Positions 42,823-51,997 are shown, counted from the stretch's first letter. The stretch: DNA of 64,000 nt from Brachybacterium ginsengisoli (GCF_002407065.1 NZ_CP023564.1:1674001-1738000); one strand, 5' to 3'. Numbers and translations are program-made. The notes: generated by a model not told the origin, from the sequence alone.

Positions 42823-43785
42823 ATGGCACCGACCGACGTGATCTCCTGGCTCCTGGACACCGACCCCGCCCTGCGATGGCAGGTCGAGCGCGACCTGCTC
42901 GACGCCCCCGAGGAGCAGTGGCAGGCCACGCGCGCCCGGGTCGCGACGGAGGGCTATGGCGCCGATCTGCTGTCCCACCAGGATCCGGAGACGGGGCTCT
43001 GGGCCGGGGGCGCCTTCTTCCCGGCCGGCTTCCTCGAGGATCCCGAGAGCCGGACCCTGCCGGGCCAGCCCTGGACCGCGACGACCTGGTCCCTGACCAT
43101 GCTGCGCGAATGGGGGATGGACCCTGCACCGCTCATCGCCCGGGACACGGCCGGGAAGCTCGCCCGGAACGCCCACTGGGAGTTCGATGCCTCCCTGCCG
43201 TACTGGGGCGGCGAGGTGGACGTCTGCATCAACGCGATGACGCTGTCCAACGGGCTCTGGCTCGGCGCCGAGGTGGGGCCGCTGGTCGACTGGTTCGTCG
43301 AGCACCGGATGGACGAGGGCGGCTGGAACTGCGAGTGGGAGAACGGCTCGACGCGCGCGAGCTTCCACTCCACCCTCAACGCGCTGCGGGCCCTGGATGA
43401 TCACGAGCGGATCACCGGTGGCAACGACGCCACCCGGGAGGTCCGGCGCGCGGGGGAGGAGTACCTCCTGCAGCGGAACCTGACCCGTCGGGTCACGACC
43501 GGCGAGATCGTCGGCCCCTGGGTGGACCACTTCCTGTACCCGCCCCGGCACATCTACACCGCACTGCGCGCGCTGGACCGCTTCCGCGCCGTCGGTCGCC
43601 GCGATCCGCGGATGGAGGAGGCCGTCACGATGGTGCAGGACGCCCAGCAGGCCGACGGCACCTGGCTCCAGCAGCACGTGCTGCCCGGTGCGGTGTGGTT
43701 CGAGGTCGATGTGGGCGTCGGCCAGCCGTCCCCCTGGCTCACGATGCAGGCGCTGCGCGTGCTGCGGTGGTGGAACGAGGGATGA
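42823..43785 (+). CDS. Alpha/alpha-toroid (squalene cyclase-like) hypothetical protein
   Basis: A 320-aa soluble protein, no signal peptide. It has repeated helix pairs with motifs such as DPETGLWAGGAFF, DEGGWNCEWENGSTRASFHST and ADGTWLQQHVLPG. These QxxDGxW-like elements suggest an (alpha/alpha)6 barrel as in terpene cyclases and prenyltransferases. The catalytic DxDD motif of squalene-hopene cyclase is not seen, so it may be a lyase or binding protein. GGGGAGG lies 8 bases before the ATG. It is conserved in actinobacteria as uncharacterised protein, to my recollection. Confidence 0.7.
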   Translation: MAPTDVISWLLDTDPALRWQVERDLLDAPEEQWQATRARVATEGYGADLLSHQDPETGLWAGGAFFPAGFLEDPESRTLPGQPWTATTWSLTMLREWGMDPAPLIARDTAGKLARNAHWEFDASLPYWGGEVDVCINAMTLSNGLWLGAEVGPLVDWFVEHRMDEGGWNCEWENGSTRASFHSTLNALRALDDHERITGGNDATREVRRAGEEYLLQRNLTRRVTTGEIVGPWVDHFLYPPRHIYTALRALDRFRAVGRRDPRMEEAVTMVQDAQQADGTWLQQHVLPGAVWFEVDVGVGQPSPWLTMQALRVLRWWNEG

Positions 43786-43794
43786 GGTCGAGGG

Positions 43795-44316
43795 TCAGCG
43801 CCCGGGTCGCCGGGCGAGGCGCGTGGTGAGCACCCACATCGAGATCAGCGCGCCGAGCGACCAGACCAGGTAGGCGCTCCAGAACATCTCGCCCGAGCCG
43901 CCGTCCGCGAGGTTCGCGGCGCCGATCAGCGTGAGCAGCCCCGCTCCCGCGAGGCAGCACGCGAGCAGCCCGATCACCAGCGATCCCACCCACCACGTTC
44001 TCCACGCCCCGGCCATCGCGAGCGCGACGCATACGATCGCCGCGATCGTCGTGAGGTCCAGGACGCCGAAGGAGACCGCCAGCAGCACGTCCTCCGGCTC
44101 GAGATCCCCGGACTCCGCGAAGGCGCCGAGCACGAGGGTGCCCAGGCGGATGGTCGCGGTGCCGTCCTCCGGGGACTCCTCCGTGAACCAGGGCAGGAAG
44201 GCCCCGACGGCGAGGGAGCCGATGGCGACGACGCCGACGATGCGCACGATCAACAGCTCGAGCTCGCCGATGCGGCGCTCGAGGGCGGCCGGGGAGAGAT
44301 CCGGGGACGAGGTCAT
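43795..44316 (-). CDS. Four-helix membrane protein, unknown function
   Basis: A 173-aa protein not recognised. Helices lie at about residues 22-42, 72-100, 105-125 and 145-165, with a short acidic external loop (EESPEDGTATIR). Start 44316 is preferred over 44340 in frame because TACGAT sits exactly 6 bases upstream of it. It converges on the toroid gene (9 bases between stops). Confidence 0.72.
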   Translation of the reverse strand: MTSSPDLSPAALERRIGELELLIVRIVGVVAIGSLAVGAFLPWFTEESPEDGTATIRLGTLVLGAFAESGDLEPEDVLLAVSFGVLDLTTIAAIVCVALAMAGAWRTWWVGSLVIGLLACCLAGAGLLTLIGAANLADGGSGEMFWSAYLVWSLGALISMWVLTTRLARRPGR

Positions 44317-44322
44317 CGCCCG

Positions 44323-44328
44323 ATCGTA
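44323..44328 (-). promoter_or_regulatory. Leaderless -10 box of the four-helix protein
   Basis: TACGAT, then 6 bases, then the ATG at 44316. Confidence 0.55.
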
Positions 44329-44414
44329 GGGCGTGCCCACGGCGGATGCGGCATAACGTTTCTGTCACGTCGGCGGACCGGCAGGGGCGGATGTCGGGTG
44401 CTGCTGCGGGGTCC

Positions 44415-44423
44415 TGCTAGGTT
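44415..44423 (+). promoter_or_regulatory. Candidate extended -10 of the peptide transporter operon
   Basis: TGCTAGGTT: a TGn extension before TAGGTT. The leader to the ATG at 44516 would be about 85 bases. No good -35 was seen, as expected for an extended -10. Confidence 0.4.
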
Positions 44424-44515
44424 GCAGGGCACCAACGGTGTGCCCCGTCACATGGAGCGCCCCGGTTCACGACGCCGTGACCCCAGCGGCTCGTCCCCAT
44501 ACCCCTGGAGGACCC

Positions 44516-46162
44516 ATGTTCGATGCAGCCTTCACCCCCAAGCGCCGCGCCGTGCTGCTCTCGATGGCCGGAGTCCCCGTGCTCCTGTCCGCCTGCGCGA
44601 AGACCACCGACGGCGGCGGCGACGGCGGCTCCGACGGCGGAGGCGGTGGCGGCACCCTGACCGTCGGCACCACCGACAAGGTCACGGCCCTGGACCCCGC
44701 GGCCGCGTACGACAACGGCTCCTCCACCGTGTGGACCCAGTGCTACGCGTACCTGCTGAACACCTCGATCGGCTCCGAGGACGGCCGCCCCGAGCCCGAC
44801 CTCGCCGAGTCCGCCGACTTCACGAGCGACACGGTCTTCACCGTGAAGCTCCAGGAGGGGCTCACCTTCGCCAACGGCCACGACCTGACCTCGGAGGACG
44901 TCAAGCACTCCTTCGACCGTCAGCTCAAGATCGCCGACCCCAACGGCCCCTCGAGCCTGCTGGGCAACCTCGACAAGGTCGAGGTCGTCGACGACCTCAC
45001 CGTCGAGTTCCACCTCAAGGAGCCCGACGACCAGACCTTCCCGTACGTGCTGACCAGCCCCGTCGGTCCGATCGTCGACGCCGAGGTGTTCCCGGCCGAC
45101 GCCGTGCTGCCCGACAACGAGATCGTCGATGCGAAGGCCTTCTCCGGCGCGTACACGATCACCAGCTGGAAGCTCAACGAGCTGGTCACCTTCGAGGCCT
45201 TCGCGGACTACAAGGGCCTGTTCGGCGCCCCGGCCACCAAGAGCGTGGCGATGACCTACTACGCCGACCAGAACAACATGAAGCTGGAGATCCAGGAGGG
45301 CGCGATCGACTGCGTGTGGCGCTCGCTCTCGGCCACGGACATCGCCGACCTGCAGAAGGACGACGGCATCGCGGTCCACGAGGGTCCCGGCGGCGAGATC
45401 CGCTACATCGTGTTCAACTTCGACACCAACCCCTACGGCGCCAAGACCGACGACGCAGATCCCGCGAAGGCGAAGGCCGTGCGCCAGGCCGCCGCGGACC
45501 TGCTGGATCGTGCGGCGATCTCGGAGACGGTCTACAACGGCACCTACACCCCGCTGTACTCCTACATCCCCGAGGGCCTGCCGGGATCGGGCAAGCAGTT
45601 CCAGGACCTCTACGGCGACGGCTCGGGCGGCCCGGACGCGGCGCGTGCGAAGAAGCGGCTCGAGGACGCCGGGGTCGAGATCCCGGTGAAGCTCAGCCTC
45701 CAGTACAACCCCGACCACTACGGCGCCTCCTCGGGTGATGAGTACGCCGCCGTGAAGAGCCAGCTCGAGGCCGACGGCCTGTTCGCCGTGGATCTGAAGT
45801 CCACGGAGTGGGTCCAGTACTCCAAGGACCGCACCACGGACGTCTACCCCGCCTACCAGCTGGGCTGGTTCCCGGACTACTCGGACGCGGACAACTACCT
45901 CTCCCCGTTCTTCGCGACCGAGAACTTCCTGGTCAACCACTTCACGGACAAGAAGGTCGACGAGCTGATCGCCCAGCAGCGCGGCACCCAGGACGAGGCG
46001 CAGCGCGAGGCGCTGTTCGTCGAGATCCAGGACCTCGTCGCCGAGCAGGTCTCCACGCTGCCGCTGCTCCAGGGCGCGCAGATCGCGGTCTCCGGCGCGG
46101 ACGTCCAGGGCGTCACCCTGGACTCCTCCTTCAAGTTCCGCATCTCGCCGATCTCGAAGTGA
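44516..46162 (+). CDS. Peptide ABC transporter substrate-binding lipoprotein (SBP family 5)
   Basis: A 548-aa extracellular binding protein. The signal peptide has twin Arg (KRRAVLLSMAG) and the lipobox LLSAC (C27), followed by a Gly/Asp linker. The mature part has the family-5 pattern: LTVGTTDKVTALDPAAAYDN, PDLAESADF, LTFANGHDLTSEDVKHSFDR and WFPDYSDADNYLSPFF. It binds di- or oligopeptides, or possibly another ligand. ATG at 44516 chosen for GGAGG 7 bases upstream. First gene of a four-gene transporter; its stop overlaps the permease start by GTGA. Confidence 0.92.
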   Translation: MFDAAFTPKRRAVLLSMAGVPVLLSACAKTTDGGGDGGSDGGGGGGTLTVGTTDKVTALDPAAAYDNGSSTVWTQCYAYLLNTSIGSEDGRPEPDLAESADFTSDTVFTVKLQEGLTFANGHDLTSEDVKHSFDRQLKIADPNGPSSLLGNLDKVEVVDDLTVEFHLKEPDDQTFPYVLTSPVGPIVDAEVFPADAVLPDNEIVDAKAFSGAYTITSWKLNELVTFEAFADYKGLFGAPATKSVAMTYYADQNNMKLEIQEGAIDCVWRSLSATDIADLQKDDGIAVHEGPGGEIRYIVFNFDTNPYGAKTDDADPAKAKAVRQAAADLLDRAAISETVYNGTYTPLYSYIPEGLPGSGKQFQDLYGDGSGGPDAARAKKRLEDAGVEIPVKLSLQYNPDHYGASSGDEYAAVKSQLEADGLFAVDLKSTEWVQYSKDRTTDVYPAYQLGWFPDYSDADNYLSPFFATENFLVNHFTDKKVDELIAQQRGTQDEAQREALFVEIQDLVAEQVSTLPLLQGAQIAVSGADVQGVTLDSSFKFRISPISK

Positions 46163-47244
46163 CCTCCGCGCTCGAGACCGAGGTCCAGGACGCCCCCCGA
46201 CGCCCGCGCAAGCGGGCCTCGGGCGGCGGCCTGGGCCGCTACATCCTGATCCGCTTCCTGCTCATCATCCCCACCATCTTCATCCTGATGACGATGGTGT
46301 TCTTCCTGATGCGGATCACCGGCGACCCCCTCACCGCCGCCCTCGGCGGCCGGCTCACCCCCGCCGAGCTCGCGGAGCGCAGTGCGGCGGCCGGCTACGA
46401 CCGGCCGCTGATCGTCCAGTACCTCGACTACCTCGGCGGCGTGCTGCGTGGGGACTTCGGCACCACCTACACCGACAACACCCCCGTCTCCGAGGTGCTG
46501 ACCACCTACGGGGCGGCGACCTTCGAGCTGGTCCTGTACTCGCTGGTGGTGGCGCTGCTGCTGGGCGTCCCGCTGGGCATGATCGCCGCCCGGACCCGGG
46601 ATCGCTGGCCCGACGCCGTGCTGCGGATCATCGCGATCCTCGGCTACGCGACCCCGGTGTTCTTCGTGGGCCTGCTGCTCAAGCTGGTGTTCTCCGTGGG
46701 GCTGGGCTGGCTGCCGGTCGCCGGACGGCTGTCCACGAGCGGCCAGATCACCATGAGCTCGATCCTGAACCCCACGCCGTTCTACCTGCTGGACGCGCTG
46801 CGGCTGGGGAACACCGAGCTGCTGCGCGATGTGGTCGAGCACGCGATCCTGCCCGCCGTGGCGCTGGGCATCCTCACCGGAGGCATCTTCCTGCGCCTGG
46901 TGCGCACGAACATGATCGGGACCCTGGAGATGCAGTACATCGAGTCCGCCCGATCCCGCGGTGTCGCGGAGAGCCGGCTGACCACCCGGCACGGGCTGCG
47001 CCCGGCGCTGATCCCGATCATCACCGTGATGGGCATGCAGATCGCGCTGATGCTCGGCGGCGCCGTGCTCACCGAGACCACCTTCGAGTGGAACGGACTG
47101 GGATACATGCTGGCCGAATACATGAAGGCCCGCGACTACGTCGCCGTGCAGGGCATCGTCATGATGCTCGCCGTGATCGTCGCGGTCTCCAACTTCGTGG
47201 TCGACGTGATCGCCGCGCTGATCGACCCGAGAGTGAGGTACTGA
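46159..47244 (+). CDS. Peptide ABC transporter permease (DppB-like)
   Basis: A 361-aa inner-membrane permease. The N-terminal GRYILIRFLLIIPTIFILMT is the DppB/OppB signature helix, LIVQYLDYLGGVLRGDFG is the conserved periplasmic segment, and EYIESARSRGV-type sequence (MQYIESARSRGVAESR) is the EAA loop contacting the ATPase. The GTG at 46159 overlaps the upstream stop by 4 bases. Confidence 0.92.
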   Translation: MTSALETEVQDAPRRPRKRASGGGLGRYILIRFLLIIPTIFILMTMVFFLMRITGDPLTAALGGRLTPAELAERSAAAGYDRPLIVQYLDYLGGVLRGDFGTTYTDNTPVSEVLTTYGAATFELVLYSLVVALLLGVPLGMIAARTRDRWPDAVLRIIAILGYATPVFFVGLLLKLVFSVGLGWLPVAGRLSTSGQITMSSILNPTPFYLLDALRLGNTELLRDVVEHAILPAVALGILTGGIFLRLVRTNMIGTLEMQYIESARSRGVAESRLTTRHGLRPALIPIITVMGMQIALMLGGAVLTETTFEWNGLGYMLAEYMKARDYVAVQGIVMMLAVIVAVSNFVVDVIAALIDPRVRY

Positions 47245-47262
47245 GATGGGTGAGGCACAGCG

Positions 47263-48306
47263 ATGACTCTCTCGAACCCCGAACCCGTCGGCGAGGGCGA
47301 CCCCGGCGCGACCGCCCTGGCCGCCGAGGCCGGCGCCGTCCTGGAGCGGCGCAGCACCCCCTGGTACCTGCGCCTGCCGATCATCAGCCATCTGCGCAGC
47401 AGCGTCGGCCTGCAGCGGGGGATGCTCATCACCGGCGTCGTGCTGGTGGCGATCCTGCTGCTCACCGCCCTGTTCGCCCCGCTGCTCGCGCCGTACGGCT
47501 TCGCCGAGACCTCCGCGGACGGCACCCGCTTCGGCACCCAGCAGCCCCCGTCGGGCGCGCACCTGCTCGGCACCACCGTCACCGGCTTCGACGTGCTCTC
47601 GCGCGTGATCTGGGGGACCCGCACCGCGGTCGCGGTGATGGCCTGCGCCGTCGCCGCGTCCCTGTTCGTCGGCGTGGCCCTCGGGCTGCTCTCGGGCTAC
47701 GTGGGCGGATGGCTGGACCGGGTGCTGGTGATGGTGGCCGACGCCGTCTACGCCTTCCCGTCCCTGCTGCTGGCGATCGTGATGTCCATCGTGATCTCCG
47801 GCGGGCAGTCCAACGCCTGGGCCGGGATCGCGGCCGCCGCGGTGTCGATCACCGTGGTGTTCATCCCGCAGTACTTCCGGGTCATCCGTGCCGAGGTGGT
47901 GCGTCTGAAGGCCGAGCCCTTCGTCGAGGCCGCCAAGGTGGTGGGCACCGGCCATCGCCGCATCATGGGCACCCATCTGCTGCGCAACGCCACCCGCACC
48001 CTGCCGCTGATCTTCACGCTCAACGCCTCCGAGTCGATCCTGACCCTGGCGGCGCTGGGGTTCCTGGGCTTCGGCATCGAGCCGACCAGCGCCTCGGAGT
48101 GGGGCTACGACCTGAACCGGGCGATGGCCGATGCGACCAGCGGGATCTGGTGGACCGGGCTGTTCCCGGGCCTCGCGATCGCCCTGGCCGTGCTCGGCGT
48201 GACCCTGGTCGGCGAGTCCATCAACGATCTCAACGACCCGCGCCTGCGCACCCGACGCTCCCGTCGGCGCAAGCGCTCCACCACGACCGAGGAGGCGGCG
48301 GCATGA
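47263..48306 (+). CDS. Peptide ABC transporter permease (DppC-like)
   Basis: A 347-aa permease. The N-terminal cytoplasmic tail is followed by a helix (GMLITGVVLVAILLLTALFAPLLAPY in part) typical of DppC. Then come GTTVTGFDVLSRVIWGTRTAV and the EAA loop EPFVEAAKVVGTGHRRIMGTHLLRN. GGTGAGG lies 9 bases before the ATG. It overlaps the ATPase gene by ATGA. Confidence 0.92.
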   Translation: MTLSNPEPVGEGDPGATALAAEAGAVLERRSTPWYLRLPIISHLRSSVGLQRGMLITGVVLVAILLLTALFAPLLAPYGFAETSADGTRFGTQQPPSGAHLLGTTVTGFDVLSRVIWGTRTAVAVMACAVAASLFVGVALGLLSGYVGGWLDRVLVMVADAVYAFPSLLLAIVMSIVISGGQSNAWAGIAAAAVSITVVFIPQYFRVIRAEVVRLKAEPFVEAAKVVGTGHRRIMGTHLLRNATRTLPLIFTLNASESILTLAALGFLGFGIEPTSASEWGYDLNRAMADATSGIWWTGLFPGLAIALAVLGVTLVGESINDLNDPRLRTRRSRRRKRSTTTEEAAA

Positions 48307-49997
48307 CCGCGACCGAGAACGGCCCCCGCCTGGCGATCGAGGAGCTCGACGTCCGCTTCGCGACCGACGGCGGGGAGGTGCACGCGGTCGACGGGGTGAG
48401 CCTCGAGGTCGCCCCCGGCGAGATCCTCGCGATCGTGGGGGAGTCCGGCTCCGGCAAGTCGGTCACGGCACGTTCCGTGCTGGGGCTGCTGCCCGAGACC
48501 GCGGAGGCCTCCGGGGCGGTGATCGTCTCCGGCACCGACCTCGTGGGCCTGTCCGGGGCGCGGCTGCGCGCCCTGCGCGGCGAGGACGTCTCGATGATCT
48601 TCCAGGAGCCCTCGAGCGCCCTGAACCCGGTGTTCCCCATCTGGTGGCAGCTCGGCGAGGGTCTGCGCGCCCATCGTCCGAAGATCACCCGGAAGGAGAT
48701 CCGGGCGGAGGCGGTGGCGGCGCTCGAGTCGGTCGGGATCCCCGACGCCGCCGAGCGCATCGACCGCTTCCCCCACGAGTTCTCCGGCGGGCAGAAGCAG
48801 CGCATCATGATCGCGATGGCGCTCTCGCTGGGCGCGGAGCTGATCGTCGCCGACGAGCCGACCACCGCGCTCGACGTCACGGTGCAGGCGGAGATCCTCG
48901 CGCTGCTGCGCCAGATCCGCGAGACCCGCGGCACCTCGATCATCATCATCACCCACAACATGGGTGTGGTCGCGGACCTCGCGGACTCCGTCGCCGTGAT
49001 GTACCACGGGCGGATCATCGAGCGGGCCGGGGTGCAGGAGCTGTTCAGCGCCCCTCGCGAGGAGTACACGAGGAAGCTGCTCGCGGCCGTCCCGCACCTG
49101 GGCCGGAACTCCGCCTGGACCGCCCTCGACCCTGCCCAGCAGGCCGCTCTCGAGGAGGCCGAGCCCGTCGTCGTGGCGGAGGACCTCGTCATCGAGTACC
49201 CGGGCCGCCTCGGCAAGCCGCCGTTCCGCGCGGTCAAGGGCGTGGACTTCCGGATCCGCGCCGGCGAGGTCTACGGGCTGGTGGGGGAGTCGGGATCCGG
49301 CAAGACCACGATCGGTCGCGCCATCGCGGGCCTCGAGCGCACCACCGGCGGGAGCCTGTCGGTGCTGGGGCACGAGATGAACGGCATGCGGGAGAAGGCC
49401 TTCAAGCCCCTGCGCCGACGGATCGGCTTCGTCTTCCAGGACCCGGCCACCTCCTTCAACCCGCACCTGACCATCGAGCAGTGCATCGCGGAGCCGCTGG
49501 TCGTCCACGAGCCGACGATGAGCCCCGGCGAGCGGGGGAAGCGTGTGCGCTCCCTCCTGGAGTCCGTCGAGCTGCCCGGCGGCTACGCCGAGAGGTACCC
49601 GCACGAGCTCTCCGGCGGGCAGCGCCAGCGCATCTCCCTGGCGCGGGCGCTGGTGCTCGATCCCGAGCTGCTGATCGCCGACGAGCCGACCAGCGCCCTG
49701 GACGTCTCTGTGCAGGCGACCGTGCTGGAGCTGTTCCGCGAGCTGCAGTCGCGGCTCGGCTTCGCGGCCCTGTTCATCAGCCACGACCTCGCAGTGGTGG
49801 ACTCCCTCGCCCACCGCATCGGTGTGCTGTTCCGCGGCGACCTCGTCGAGGACGGCCACGGCCCGGACGTGCTGCAGCGGCCCGAGCACGAGTACACGCG
49901 CAAGCTGATCGCGTCCCTGCCCGTCCCGGATCCCGTCGAGCAGGCCGCCCGGCGCGAGGCGTTCCAGCGCGGCTGGGGGAAGGGCGCCCAGGGGTGA
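48303..49997 (+). CDS. Fused dipeptide ABC transporter ATP-binding protein (DppD-DppF type)
   Basis: A 564-aa protein carrying two ABC ATPase domains in one chain. The first has Walker A GESGSGKS (46-53), signature FSGGQKQRIMIAMA and Walker B LIVADEPTTALD. The second has GESGSGKT (328-335), LSGGQRQRISLARA and LLIADEPTSALD. Each is followed by a peptide-transporter C-terminal motif (EEYTRKLLAAVPH and HEYTRKLIASLP). Fusion of DppD and DppF is common in actinobacteria. It completes the transporter. Confidence 0.93.
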   Translation: MTATENGPRLAIEELDVRFATDGGEVHAVDGVSLEVAPGEILAIVGESGSGKSVTARSVLGLLPETAEASGAVIVSGTDLVGLSGARLRALRGEDVSMIFQEPSSALNPVFPIWWQLGEGLRAHRPKITRKEIRAEAVAALESVGIPDAAERIDRFPHEFSGGQKQRIMIAMALSLGAELIVADEPTTALDVTVQAEILALLRQIRETRGTSIIIITHNMGVVADLADSVAVMYHGRIIERAGVQELFSAPREEYTRKLLAAVPHLGRNSAWTALDPAQQAALEEAEPVVVAEDLVIEYPGRLGKPPFRAVKGVDFRIRAGEVYGLVGESGSGKTTIGRAIAGLERTTGGSLSVLGHEMNGMREKAFKPLRRRIGFVFQDPATSFNPHLTIEQCIAEPLVVHEPTMSPGERGKRVRSLLESVELPGGYAERYPHELSGGQRQRISLARALVLDPELLIADEPTSALDVSVQATVLELFRELQSRLGFAALFISHDLAVVDSLAHRIGVLFRGDLVEDGHGPDVLQRPEHEYTRKLIASLPVPDPVEQAARREAFQRGWGKGAQG

Positions 49998-50018
49998 TGC
50001 CGAGAGGTTCCGGGCACG

Positions 50019-50051
50019 CCTCGTGCGGAGTTCATCCGGAGTTCAGGGAGG
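50019..50051 (+). promoter_or_regulatory. PHO-box-like direct repeats
   Basis: Three 11-base units in tandem: CCTCGTGCGGA (weak), GTTCATCCGGA (50030-50040) and GTTCAGGGAGG (50041-50051). The last two share GTTCA at an exact 11-base period, the form of actinobacterial PhoP boxes. They lie about 85 bases upstream of a phosphoesterase start. Confidence 0.5.
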
Positions 50052-50135
50052 GGGAGGGGACCGGTTCCCGCCCCCGTCACAGGGACGGTGTTCCCTGCGG
50101 AGGTCCCTCCTCCCCGAGCTCCGAAGCGGTGCCCC

Positions 50136-51338
50136 ATGACCTCCTCCTCGACCACACCCTCCCGCCGTCATCTGCTGCACGCCTCGGGCGCGGTCGCGGC
50201 CGCCGGGCTGGTGACCGCCGGTCTCGCCTCCGCCACCGCCGCGCCGGCGGCACCCTCCGGCTCGGCCCCGAAGGACGGCCTCGTGCGTGACGCGCTGCGG
50301 ATGAGGGAGGGCGGCACGTTCACGGTCGTCCAGTTCAACGACACCCAGGACGGCCCCACCACGGACCGTCGCACGATCGCCCTGCAGGAGGCGGTCCTGG
50401 ACGACGTCCAGCCCGACATGGTCGTGATCAACGGGGACGTGATCGACGGATCTCCGCGCACGGCGCTCGAGGCGAAGCAGGCGATCAACAACGTGGTGCG
50501 TCCGATGGAGGACCGCGGCATCGCCTGGGCCCTCACCTTCGGCAACCACGACGAGGACTCCTCGGAGGTCACCGGGCTGGACGAGTCCGACTACCTCGAC
50601 TTCGTCCGGCAGTACGCCCACAACGTGAACACCGCCGGGGCCCGCGGCATCACCGGGAGCGGCAACGAGGTCCTCACGGTGCGTTCCGCGGACGGGCGGA
50701 GCGATGCCTTCGCCCTGTGGCTGCTGGACTCGGGCCGCTACGCCCCCGAGCAGATCGCCGGTCAGGACTTCGAGGGATATCCGGACTGGGACTGGCTGCG
50801 CCCCGACCAGGTCCAGTGGTATCTCGAGACCTCCGCTGCACTGGAGAAGAAGAACACGGCGCTGGTCCCGGGGCTGGTCTTCCAGCACATCGCGCTGTGG
50901 GAGCACCGGTTCATGTGGTTCGCCGGCGTGGACTCCCGCACCGACGCCGACCATGACCGCGCGGTGCAGAAGCATTCGATCGAGGGCGAGCGGAACGAGG
51001 ACGAGTGCCCCGGCCCGTTCAACTCCGGCATGTTCGCCGCGATGCTGCAGCGCCAGGACGTCAAGGGCCTGTTCGTAGGGCACGACCACGTCAACACCTA
51101 CGTGGGCGACTACTACGGGATCCAGCTCGGCTACGCGCCGGGCACCGGCTTCGGCCCGTACGGCCTGGGCGGGGAGGAGGAGAACCGTCTGCGCGGCGCA
51201 CGGGTCTTCCACCTCGACGAGAGCGTCGAGGGCGTCTACGCGGGCACCGAGCTGCGCTTCGCCGCGGGCTACGGCATCGACCTCTCGCCGAGCGCCCAGC
51301 CGGTCGAGCCGGCGGACTTCCCCACCGGGGTGCGCTGA
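50136..51338 (+). CDS. Tat-exported metallophosphoesterase
   Basis: A 400-aa calcineurin-like phosphoesterase with a twin-arginine signal (SRRHLLHASGAVAAAG), cleaved probably near ATAAPAAP. Metal-binding motifs in order are FNDTQDG (Asp), VVINGDVIDG, LTFGNHDE, FQHIALWE and GLFVGHDHVN. The family includes phosphatases and phosphodiesterases such as purple-acid-phosphatase relatives. It probably releases phosphate outside the cell, which fits the PHO-box-like repeats upstream. ATG at 50136 begins the Tat signal; a longer frame from 50088 would disrupt it. Confidence 0.9.
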   Translation: MTSSSTTPSRRHLLHASGAVAAAGLVTAGLASATAAPAAPSGSAPKDGLVRDALRMREGGTFTVVQFNDTQDGPTTDRRTIALQEAVLDDVQPDMVVINGDVIDGSPRTALEAKQAINNVVRPMEDRGIAWALTFGNHDEDSSEVTGLDESDYLDFVRQYAHNVNTAGARGITGSGNEVLTVRSADGRSDAFALWLLDSGRYAPEQIAGQDFEGYPDWDWLRPDQVQWYLETSAALEKKNTALVPGLVFQHIALWEHRFMWFAGVDSRTDADHDRAVQKHSIEGERNEDECPGPFNSGMFAAMLQRQDVKGLFVGHDHVNTYVGDYYGIQLGYAPGTGFGPYGLGGEEENRLRGARVFHLDESVEGVYAGTELRFAAGYGIDLSPSAQPVEPADFPTGVR

Positions 51339-51340
51339 GC

Positions 51341-51985
51341 TCAGAGGGCGCGGAACCGCGGCGCGGCCCCGGCGAGGATCGTCTCCACGATCGGCACGTC
51401 GGGGCCGGCCCAGTCCCGGCCCGAGAGATCGGTGAGCGGCACCCACTCCAGCAGGTCGTGGTCGGTGCTGGTGGTCGGTGCGGCGCCGCGCACTCGCGCC
51501 CAGTAGCAGTCCAGGTGGAGCTCCCGCTCCCCGGCCTCGCCCTCGCCGCGGCCGATCAGCCAGCCCACCTCGATCTCGACATCGAGCTCCTCGCGCAGCT
51601 CCCGGGCCAGTGCCTGCTGGGGTGACTCGCCGGGCTCGATCTTGCCGCCGGGGAACTCCCACAGCCCTGCGGCGCTCCTGTCCGGAGCACGACGGGCGGT
51701 GAGGACGCGGTCGCCGTCGACGATCACCGCACCGACGACGCGCAGCGGGGCCGCCTCGCCGTCTTCGTCGTCCTCGTCCGTCTCTGCGAAGCCGACGTCG
51801 GCGGCCCACCAGGAGTGCTCGCACCCCAGGCACTCGCGGTCCGGGCCGAGCCCGACGCAGCCTGCCCAGTGCACCCACTCCGGCGAGGACCCGTACGCCT
51901 CGGCCAGGGGCATGCCGATCACGTGGTGCAGCAGCTGATCGCCGCCGCAGCGGGGGCAGGTGCCTCGCACCCAGGTCTGGTCCAT
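51341..51985 (-). CDS. Nudix hydrolase with N-terminal zinc ribbon
   Basis: A 214-aa protein. Residues 1-60 form a predicted zinc ribbon (C10, C13, C52, C55), followed by an acidic linker and a MutT-type Nudix domain. The Nudix box is at 113-135, with GGKIEPGESPQQALARELRE as its first part, then EEL. LWEFPGGK suggests 8-oxo-dGTP or similar nucleotide sanitising. GACACT lies 6 bases before the ATG. It converges with the phosphoesterase, 2 bases between stops. Confidence 0.88.
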   Translation of the reverse strand: MDQTWVRGTCPRCGGDQLLHHVIGMPLAEAYGSSPEWVHWAGCVGLGPDRECLGCEHSWWAADVGFAETDEDDEDGEAAPLRVVGAVIVDGDRVLTARRAPDRSAAGLWEFPGGKIEPGESPQQALARELREELDVEIEVGWLIGRGEGEAGERELHLDCYWARVRGAAPTTSTDHDLLEWVPLTDLSGRDWAGPDVPIVETILAGAAPRFRAL

Positions 51986-51991
51986 GGTGAC

Positions 51992-51997
51992 AGTGTC
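51992..51997 (-). promoter_or_regulatory. Leaderless -10 box of the Nudix gene
   Basis: GACACT, then 6 bases, then the ATG at 51985. Confidence 0.45.

Noticed and set aside
45895..49889. Long minus-strand frames opposite the peptide transporter
   Set aside because: His/Gln/Gly-rich translation typical of GC-rich antisense; the plus strand encodes complete permeases and ATPase.
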